DNA from: Anthropogastromicrobium sp963652495
GTDB taxonomy: Bacteria; Bacillota; Clostridia; Lachnospirales; Lachnospiraceae
Length of the DNA stretch: 20,272 nucleotides
Assembly: GCA_963652495.1 (NCBI GenBank)
Contig: CAVJTU010000055.1
Coordinates: 1-20,272 of the forward strand
Direction of reading: 5' to 3'
The translations under genes and the position numbers were made by a program. Below are positions 15,401 through 20,272 of this stretch, piece after piece (position 1 is the stretch's first letter; every line of letters begins with the position of its first letter). The notes beneath the pieces were generated by a model. The model was not told the DNA's origin. It saw only the letters and a list, made by a program, of their open reading frames with translations, and ran no database searches.

Positions 15401-16417
15401 GAGCAGCTGGGATTCAATGTGCCATTTGACGGTGCGTGTTTTAATGATGAGAGTCTGCTCTCGGTGTCTGTTGTGACAAAGAGCAGCCTGTCCATGCAGA
15501 CCTCACTTTGGCGCGCAGAGGAGGCAATGAAGCGCACGGCACTCGAAAACTGGAAAACCAACGCCTCAGACGAGACGGCAAAAGAACTGATTGAGTCGCG
15601 TTTTGCAATGCGCTATGATAACAGTCTGCTCGCAAAGCTGCAGGCAGCCTTTACTGTATCGGAACTTAAATCACGCCAAGAGGAAGAATCCTTTGCAGCG
15701 AGTGGAGCTGATGCAGGAGAGCCGATTGCGCAGCTCATAAAACAAGAACCCATGCTGCAAGATCAAAAGTCTTTGTCAGAGAAAGAATGGTTGCCTGATG
15801 AAAGGTTGTCAGGTGATAGGATATTGCCAGACGAAGAACTTCTTCCGGGATTTTTACAGCAGAAGGATAAGATGAGCGGAGCCGCGCGCGGTACGCTCTA
15901 TCACTGGCTGTTTGAGCATTTTGATTTCACAGGCGATTTAAGGGAGCAGCTTTCTTACTTTATGCAGCAGGATTTGATTAGCACTGAGGAGCGAAAGCGA
16001 ATCCGTATCGCTGATTTTGAACATTTTGTGCAGACAACGCTTGGAAAAAAGGTAAAGCAAGCCCTAAAAGAGGGAACGTATCATCGCGAGATGCCATTTA
16101 TCCTTGGTGTGCCTGCATCTGAGATGATAAAGTCAGATCCCGTAACGACGTTGTCCGAGAAAGATGCAAATGAGTACGTCAGTGTTCAGGGAGTTATCGA
16201 CGCATGGATTGACGGCGAAGATGAAATCACGCTGATTGATTTTAAGACCGATCGAAAGCCGGATGAATTAACAGATGAAGCATTTGAAAATCTTTTGCGA
16301 AAACGTTACCGTGTTCAGCTGGACTATTACAGACGTGCGCTTGAGCAGATGACGAAAAAGTCTGTAAAAGAGGCTGTCCTTTACTCGGTTTCACTGGGGA
16401 GAGAAATCTGTTGTTGA
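12449..16417 (+). CDS. addA: ATP-dependent helicase/nuclease subunit AddA (RexA)
   Basis: A 1322-residue UvrD/Rep-type helicase with a C-terminal RecB-like nuclease. Motifs: AAAGSGKTA (K32), TFTNAAAGEMR, Walker B DEYQD (D402-E403), GDVKQSIYRFRLA, IHKSKGLEFP and LYVAMTRAKEKL. Nuclease residues include LIDFKTDR (D1264, K1266) and QLDYYRRALEQ. It is somewhat longer than typical AddA (about 1230 residues), owing to polar inserts after TELLLLDLEDV and NDPKN, and near 1100-1135. The start at 12449 (MADNMMWT) is chosen because GGGGGAG lies 8-14 nt upstream and it overlaps addB by only 8 nt; the frame is open from 12425. It partners AddB in break repair and fork rescue in the cytoplasm. Confidence 0.95.
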   Translation: MADNMMWTNEQKQVIELRDRSLLVSAAAGSGKTAVLVQRIIERICDESRPVDIDRLLVVTFTNAAAGEMRERVQAAIAKRVEEQPDNAHLRRQEVLAGHAHITTIDSFCLSVLREHFQEIELDPGFRIADEGELKLLQADVLEALLEDEYEKASESFLNFMEAYAPGKDDERAAELILQLYGFAVANPRPEDWLDHCLAGYAANSIEELEKQPWMQRMVENVKVILTETASAYGRMIAICRDEGGMENYEAVLLSEQQMAQFASEAADFSQLRERVNLIRFGSKPRKKKTDTFSEDKAKRVWEMREQAKKQLKALAEDYLADDDTRLLQKQHLAGAQVQELVRLTHAFLMRYSAAKRKKNLVDFGDLEHLALDILSQKTADGEVPTAVAEQYRENFEEIMIDEYQDSNYVQELILTSISRNDPPNLFMVGDVKQSIYRFRLARPELFMEKYASYTKEESTHQKIELHQNFRSRKSVLDSVNYFFYQLMHKSVGNVEYDKDAALYPGLLYEPCDMHPTGGATELLLLDLEDVPEKNDEENIKQADPAVWTDKVSDAQTDNSTDTEAVYSSREWEAALVAQKIQEITDPKTGLYVWDKEEKTYRLAEYRDIAILLRTVSGWAEEFVPVLLSKGIPAAADTGSGYFSAIEVQTVLNLLEIIDNPLQDIPLAAVLHSPIGHFSSEELAIVRAEEPPSQRKQLFDAVMAFVQKYNDPKNIQTVKASQTGKEANKKDQTKKYHALAVKLHAFLNRLEEYRTKSRYMQLRELLVYVLEDSGYYEFVSAMPGASTRKANLDMLLERAGAFEKTSYQGVFQFVRYINRLKKYSVDYASAQELAQNQVRIMSIHKSKGLEFPICFVAGLGKSFNRQDVNASMLFSVDYGIATDAIDPIMRTKESTIMKQAVRSELVLENLGEELRVLYVAMTRAKEKLYLTGAKDGLFDYLEKMIHATDKTARALSYNALTTAGCFLDWITAALCKHRSFKAIYEQLGFNVPFDGACFNDESLLSVSVVTKSSLSMQTSLWRAEEAMKRTALENWKTNASDETAKELIESRFAMRYDNSLLAKLQAAFTVSELKSRQEEESFAASGADAGEPIAQLIKQEPMLQDQKSLSEKEWLPDERLSGDRILPDEELLPGFLQQKDKMSGAARGTLYHWLFEHFDFTGDLREQLSYFMQQDLISTEERKRIRIADFEHFVQTTLGKKVKQALKEGTYHREMPFILGVPASEMIKSDPVTTLSEKDANEYVSVQGVIDAWIDGEDEITLIDFKTDRKPDELTDEAFENLLRKRYRVQLDYYRRALEQMTKKSVKEAVLYSVSLGREICC

Positions 16418-16442
16418 CGAACAAATTTTAAAATGATATACT
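16414..16442 (+). promoter_or_regulatory. Promoter at the end of addA, probably for mgtE
   Basis: TTGACG (16414-16419) and TATACT (16437-16442) are separated by 17 bp. The -35 box overlaps the addA stop codon. Transcription would start near 16449, leaving a leader of about 257 nt before mgtE. I found no M-box-type magnesium riboswitch signature in that leader and no terminator. Confidence 0.65.
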
Positions 16443-16554
16443 TTTTTGTGGCAATACATGATCGGAACGAAAACTCCTAGCCAGATTATGGGTTTTCTTG
16501 CAAGGTATTTCAGAAAGCGCGATTGTGAAAAAGGCAAATGGGGAGGTGGATCAA

Positions 16555-16650
16555 ATGGATAGTGCAGACAGTCACGGGCGAAGCAGCGATGCGGGAGCCT
16601 GTAAAGATGATCGGTCAGCGGATTCAGCAGATCCGCCTCGAAATAGATAG
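16555..16650 (+). CDS. Possible 31-residue hydrophilic small protein or leader peptide
   Basis: An ATG preceded by GGGAGG at 8 nt opens a 31-codon frame (MDSADSHGRSSDAGACKDDR...) rich in Asp, Ser and Arg. It lies in the mgtE leader, 56 nt before the mgtE start. The ribosome binding site is better placed than that of mgtE itself. No family is recognised. It could be a translated leader peptide or a chance frame. Confidence 0.2.
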   Translation: MDSADSHGRSSDAGACKDDRSADSADPPRNR

Positions 16651-16706
16651 ACAGACTTCCTGCTTCTGGTTCAGATAAGAATCAAAGAAGGGAGAAAAAA
16701 TTAACT

Positions 16707-18173
16707 ATGTCAGACGAAAAAGAAAAAGTGGACGACAAAGAGCTGGCAGAGGTTCTTGAACAGACAGATAATTCATCATCTCAGGATGAACTGTTTGAAA
16801 AACCAGATTATGAAGCGGAAATTATAAAAATTATAAAGAGTACGACATCACCAAAAGTTACTCGTGAGAAACTCGATGACTACCATGCGAATGATATCGC
16901 GGATGTCCTTGAGAAGCTGACCGTTGTGGAACGAAAAAAGCTGTATAACATCTTAAACATGGATATGCTGTGCGATGTATTTGAATGCATTGATGATATC
17001 AGCTCCTATCTGAATGAGATGGATATCCGTAAGGCTGTCGAGATCATCAGCAATTTGGAAGCAGATACAGCGGTAGCAGCACTTCGCGGTCTTGATAAAG
17101 TAAAGCGTTCTGTTATCATTGATCTGATGGATCAGGAATCCAAGAAGGATATTATGCTGATTGCATCATTTGACGATGATGAAATCGGAAGCAGAATGAC
17201 CACAAATTGTATCGTAATCCGTGAAAACCTCACCGTAAAGGGTGCAATGCGTTCGCTTGTCGAACAGGCGGCAGAAAATGACAATATTTCAAAGATTTAT
17301 GTAGCAGACGAGACAAATACTTTCTGCGGTGCGATTGATTTAAAGGATTTGATCATCGCGCGAGAAGGCACAAAACTTGACGATATGATCGTCACATCGT
17401 ATCCGTATGTGTATGGTCATGAGTCGATTGACGACTGTATTGATATTTTAAAGGGTTACTCGGAGGACTCCATTCCGGTACTTGACAATAACAATAAAAT
17501 CCTCGGTGTCATCACGGCACAGGATATTATCGAAGTTGTCGATGAAGAGATGGGAGAGGATTACGCACGACTGGCAGGTTTGATTGCAGAAGAGGACTTG
17601 AAGGAACCGATTTTAGCCAGCATGAAAAAACGTCTTCCGTGGCTGATTGTCTTGATGTTCTTGGGAATGCTTGTCTCATCCGTTGTCGGAATTTTCGAGT
17701 CGGTTGTCTCACAGCTGACAATTTTGATGACATTCCAGTCCATGATTCTTGGTATGTCTGGAAATGCCGGAACCCAGTCACTTGCCGTTACCGTGCGTGT
17801 ACTCATGGACGAGAACCTGACGCTAAAGCAAAAGCTTGGTCTTGCCGCAAAGGAAGTGCGCGTAGGCTTTGGCGACGGTCTTTTACTGGGCGTTTTATCA
17901 TTCACTCTTCTGGGTATTTTTATTATGGTCGTAAAGGGACGTCCGGCAAACTTCGCATTTGCCGTATCGGGCTGCATTGGTCTGGCGCTGATGTGCTCCA
18001 TGGTAATTTCCAGCTTAACCGGTACCTTCATCCCGATGTTCTTCAATAAGATTGGCATCGATCCGGCAGTAGCTTCCGGTCCGCTCATTACCACCATCAA
18101 CGACCTTGTTGCCGTTGTGGTTTACTATGGACTGAGTTGGTTCTTCCTGCTTGAGATGATGCATCTAGAATAA
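16707..18173 (+). CDS. mgtE: Magnesium channel/transporter MgtE
   Basis: A 488-residue MgtE-family Mg2+ channel. Order of domains: an acidic N-terminal tail (1-35); the helical N domain (about 36-165, with YHANDIADVLEKL and EADTAVAALRGLD); two CBS domains (about 170-290) ending in a plug helix; and five transmembrane helices from about 310. The pore-region motifs are present: GNAGTQ at 352-357 and DPAVASGPLITTINDL beginning at D452. The CBS and N domains normally sense cytosolic Mg2+ and close the pore. AAGGGAG (16688-16694) lies 12 nt before the ATG, slightly far. It is preceded by its own promoter at the addA end and finishes at a perfect terminator. Confidence 0.95.
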   Translation: MSDEKEKVDDKELAEVLEQTDNSSSQDELFEKPDYEAEIIKIIKSTTSPKVTREKLDDYHANDIADVLEKLTVVERKKLYNILNMDMLCDVFECIDDISSYLNEMDIRKAVEIISNLEADTAVAALRGLDKVKRSVIIDLMDQESKKDIMLIASFDDDEIGSRMTTNCIVIRENLTVKGAMRSLVEQAAENDNISKIYVADETNTFCGAIDLKDLIIAREGTKLDDMIVTSYPYVYGHESIDDCIDILKGYSEDSIPVLDNNNKILGVITAQDIIEVVDEEMGEDYARLAGLIAEEDLKEPILASMKKRLPWLIVLMFLGMLVSSVVGIFESVVSQLTILMTFQSMILGMSGNAGTQSLAVTVRVLMDENLTLKQKLGLAAKEVRVGFGDGLLLGVLSFTLLGIFIMVVKGRPANFAFAVSGCIGLALMCSMVISSLTGTFIPMFFNKIGIDPAVASGPLITTINDLVAVVVYYGLSWFFLLEMMHLE

Positions 18174-18184
18174 AGAAATAATGC

Positions 18185-18222
18185 AAAAATCCCGCAGTCA
18201 CAAACAGGACTGCGGGATTTTT
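18185..18222. terminator. Bidirectional Rho-independent terminator between mgtE and pdxK
   Basis: AAAAATCCCGCAGTC (18185-18199) and GACTGCGGGATTTTT (18208-18222) are exact reverse complements around an 8-nt loop. T-runs on both strands serve the convergent mgtE (plus) and kinase (minus) genes. The kinase stop codon begins immediately beyond the stem. Confidence 0.93.
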
Positions 18223-19056
18223 TTATGCTTTTAATTCGCTCAACACTTCCTCAAAGCAGACACCATCCGTCTTCGGACACTCAAACTGCTCGGTAATTTC
18301 GATGCAGCGCTGCACAAAAGCACTTGCCTTTCGCACAGAAGTCTCAAAGTCTACGTGGTTGGCGCAGTCGGCGGTCAGAATCGCGGCAAAGATATCGCCA
18401 GTTCCAGAACGCTCCTGTCCGACACGCTTTCTTTTGATAACGCTCGGTGTGCCGCCTGCCTCACAGATGACATTGCCGATGTAGGTGCCCATCGAGACAC
18501 CAGTGATTACGACCTTGGACGGTCCCATGGCAAGCAGTGAAAGAGCCAATTCAGACAGCTCACTCATCTGCCAGTGACCGTCGTGGTATGGTGTGTCGGT
18601 TAAAATGCACGCTTCGGTTAGATTCGGCGTTAGAATATCCGCAAAACGTGTCAGCTGTTTCATCTGATTACACATCTCTGGCGTGAAGGTTTGATACGTG
18701 CGGCCGTGATCGCCCATAACCGGGTCAATCAAAACCTGCGTGTTTTCATCCTTGAAATCATGAATGAAGTCCTTTACGATTTCAATCTGGCGCATCGAGC
18801 CTAAAAATCCGGCTGCGATGCATTCAAAATGAAGATTTAATTTCTTCCACTCCGCGATGTAGGACGGCATTTTCTCCGTATAATCGTCAAAGTAGAAGGA
18901 TGGGTATCCGGTGTGGTTGGAAAAGACGGAGGTCAGCACCGGACAGCACTGAACCTTCATCTGGGAAATGATCGGCAGCGCCACTGTCACGGAACAGCGG
19001 CCGAAGCCGGAAAAATCATTAATCAAAGCAGCTTTTGGCTGATGACGAAGTGACAT
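18223..19056 (-). CDS. Pyridoxal/pyridoxamine kinase (ribokinase superfamily)
   Basis: A 277-residue kinase of the PdxK/PdxY type, phosphorylating vitamin B6 vitamers to feed the pyridoxal 5'-phosphate pool. Supporting features are the N-terminal INDFSGFGRCSV with the substrate-binding Ser and Gly, TSVFSNHTGYP, IDPVMGDHG in the middle, TPNLTEA, VVITGV and the ribokinase-superfamily catalytic motif GTGD (218-221, D221 as base). Length fits the family. The AGAAAGG ribosome binding site lies 9 nt upstream of ATG. It lies 98 bp downstream of argC on the same strand with no visible terminator between, so it may be cotranscribed with argC. pdxK, pdxY or thiD-like naming cannot be separated safely from sequence alone. 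Confidence 0.88.
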   Translation of the reverse strand: MSLRHQPKAALINDFSGFGRCSVTVALPIISQMKVQCCPVLTSVFSNHTGYPSFYFDDYTEKMPSYIAEWKKLNLHFECIAAGFLGSMRQIEIVKDFIHDFKDENTQVLIDPVMGDHGRTYQTFTPEMCNQMKQLTRFADILTPNLTEACILTDTPYHDGHWQMSELSELALSLLAMGPSKVVITGVSMGTYIGNVICEAGGTPSVIKRKRVGQERSGTGDIFAAILTADCANHVDFETSVRKASAFVQRCIEITEQFECPKTDGVCFEEVLSELKA

Positions 19057-19154
19057 AAATAAACCGTGCCTTTCTAATCATGAGTTTCATAAATAAATCC
19101 TGGCGTTTGTCATAGACGGAATTCCCTTGGGAGGTGGAGGAGATTATGAGTGCT

Positions 19155-20102
19155 TTATAAATTTAAGCCCTTGGTTTCCTCGCATCCGGTCATAATGTTG
19201 AAACACTGCACGGCAGCGCCGGAAGCACCCTTTCCGAGGTTATCGAAGACGCTGGACAGCTGGACGCGGTTCTCATTTCCGGTGATGTAAATCTGCATTC
19301 CGTCGTAGCCGCTTAAATGGTTGCCGCTTAAGAAACCGGACATTTCGCTCTCTGCACCGAGCGGCATTACCTTTACGAATGGCTCATTTGCATAGTAGTC
19401 AGCGAAGAATGCCTGTAAGGATTCTGGTGTCTGAGTGCCGTTTAACAGTTCAGTGTACAGCAAAACATTGACAACCATGCCGCTGTAATAATCAGAAACG
19501 ATTGGAGTAAACAGCGGAGCGCGGGATAATCCTGTGATCAGGCGCATTTCCTTTAAATGCTTGTGCTGCTGTGACAGACCATACTCGCGCGGTGCGTCAA
19601 GTTCCTCGTCGCGGTCGGATGCCTCGTACTGGGCGATCATTTTCTTGCCGCCGCCGCTGTATCCGGTCAGGGAGAAGGAGGTAACCGGGTAATCCTTTGG
19701 AAGGATGCCGCCTGCGATTAACGGGTAAACGAGTGAGATAAAGCCGGATGCGTGGCAGCCTGGGTTTGCGATGCGCTTGCCGGTCTTGATGGCCTCACGA
19801 TGCTTAGCGGAAAGCTCCGGGAAACCGTATGCCCAGCCAGCTTCGGTGCGGTGTGCAGTCGAAGCGTCGATGATGCGCGTATTTGGATTCGTTACAAGTG
19901 CAACGGCTTCTCTGGCGGCGCTGTCTGGCAGGCAAAGAAATGTGATATCAGAAGAGTTGATCAGGCGGCTGCGCTCGGCAGGATCCTTTCGTAACTCTGG
20001 TGCGATTGTTAAAAGTTCGATGTCGTCTCGATTGTCAAGACGCTCATGAATGCGAAGTCCTGTGGTGCCTTCGCTTCCGTCGATAAATACTTTTGTTTTC
20101 AT
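19155..20102 (-). CDS. argC: N-acetyl-gamma-glutamyl-phosphate reductase
   Basis: A 315-residue ArgC of the shorter type. It reduces N-acetylglutamyl phosphate with NADPH in arginine biosynthesis, cytoplasmic. The N-terminal dinucleotide-binding segment KVFIDGSEGTTGLRIHERL is followed by FLCLPDSAAREA, DASTAHR and the catalytic-cysteine motif NPGCHASG (C116). SLTGYSGGGKKMI and the C-terminal region with GKGASGAAVQCFNIM complete the family pattern. The length is full for this subtype. The ribosome binding site GAGGGG precedes ATG. No other arginine genes are in the window, so it is separate from any arg operon unless one lies further right. Confidence 0.93.
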   Translation of the reverse strand: MKTKVFIDGSEGTTGLRIHERLDNRDDIELLTIAPELRKDPAERSRLINSSDITFLCLPDSAAREAVALVTNPNTRIIDASTAHRTEAGWAYGFPELSAKHREAIKTGKRIANPGCHASGFISLVYPLIAGGILPKDYPVTSFSLTGYSGGGKKMIAQYEASDRDEELDAPREYGLSQQHKHLKEMRLITGLSRAPLFTPIVSDYYSGMVVNVLLYTELLNGTQTPESLQAFFADYYANEPFVKVMPLGAESEMSGFLSGNHLSGYDGMQIYITGNENRVQLSSVFDNLGKGASGAAVQCFNIMTGCEETKGLNL

Positions 20103-20167
20103 AGGGTGCCCCTCTTTTCTTTTGAGAAATCGGCTGGACTTATGGGTGCCAGCGTAAGGTTGTAGTC

Positions 20168-20184
20168 TCTGACATTATATCAGA
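20168..20184. promoter_or_regulatory. Palindrome overlapping the argC -10 box, possible operator
   Basis: TCTGA (20168-20172) and TCAGA (20180-20184) form an inverted repeat with a 7-nt centre that contains the argC -10 box. A repressor bound here would block transcription. It does not closely resemble the ArgR box I know, so the link to arginine control is not supported. Confidence 0.25.
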
Positions 20185-20202
20185 CATTAGGAGGGGATGC
20201 AA
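20174..20202 (-). promoter_or_regulatory. Promoter of argC
   Basis: On the minus strand, TTGCAT (20202-20197) and a perfect TATAAT (20179-20174) are spaced by 17 bp, with an extended TG just before the -10. The start would fall near 20167, giving a leader of about 65 nt. Confidence 0.7.
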
Positions 20203-20246
20203 CCCGGAAGTCTTACGAACAGCATTGACGAGTAAAAAAATAATAT

Positions 20247-20270
20247 AAAAAAACCTCCCACTTTTTGGGA
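20247..20270 (-). terminator. Probable terminator of a minus-strand gene beyond the right edge
   Basis: On the minus strand, TCCCA (270-266 of 20k) pairs with TGGGA (260-256) around AAAAG, then GG and a run of seven T (20253-20247). The stem as visible is only 5 bp and may be extended by sequence outside the window. It implies another minus-strand gene to the right, upstream of argC. Confidence 0.5.
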
Positions 20271-20272
20271 TT

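Noticed and set aside
16458..16562. 34-codon frame MIGTKTPSQIMGF... in the mgtE leader
   Set aside because: It has no ribosome binding site and no recognisable similarity.
16450..16706. M-box magnesium riboswitch upstream of mgtE
   Set aside because: I looked for it because such leaders often precede mgtE, but found no matching conserved segments or terminator stem.

Overview
The window looks like chromosomal DNA of a low-to-mid GC anaerobic Firmicute, most likely a Lachnospiraceae member. This is inferred from the AddA/AddB helicase-nuclease pair in place of RecBCD, an Rpn-type PD-(D/E)XK protein typical of that group, a rubredoxin-like remnant, strong GGAGG-type ribosome binding sites and gram-positive promoter spacing. 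No rRNA, tRNA or CRISPR array was seen.

Left edge (1-300). A short hairpin-bearing sequence that looks like the right end of an IS200/IS605-type element abuts, and appears to have truncated, an Rpn-family gene on the minus strand.

RiPP cassette (about 511-8465). A good promoter with an unusual T6G7 spacer and a structured 5' leader drive two small Nif11-type precursor peptides. Both end in a double-glycine junction followed by short, hydrophobic, cysteine-free cores of 15 and 16 residues. A strong hairpin with a T-run separates the precursors from two paralogous radical SAM enzymes that overlap by ATGA. After another hairpin come three export genes of the NHLM type: a short HlyD-like adaptor, an ABC transporter with an N-terminal C39 peptidase, and a second ABC transporter without the peptidase. 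The expected sequence of events is that the leaders recruit the radical SAM enzymes, the cores are modified without thioethers, and the C39 protein cuts after GG and exports the product. No immunity gene, dedicated regulator or known tailoring enzyme other than the radical SAM pair is visible. This is the part of the window most likely to be an uncharacterised system.

Right border of the cassette (8466-8829). This holds a minus-strand fragment encoding a rubredoxin-like C-terminal domain with no start, and then a strong promoter for addB. Remnants on both sides (truncated rpn on the left, rubredoxin fragment on the right) suggest that the cassette sits at a rearranged or inserted site.

Core chromosome (8740-20272). 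addB and addA overlap by 8 nt and encode the ATP-dependent helicase-nuclease for double-strand break repair. mgtE (magnesium channel) follows from its own promoter and ends at a perfect bidirectional terminator shared with the convergent pdxK-like pyridoxal/pyridoxamine kinase. argC (arginine biosynthesis) lies upstream of pdxK on the minus strand with a good promoter. The window ends inside what seems to be the terminator of another minus-strand gene.
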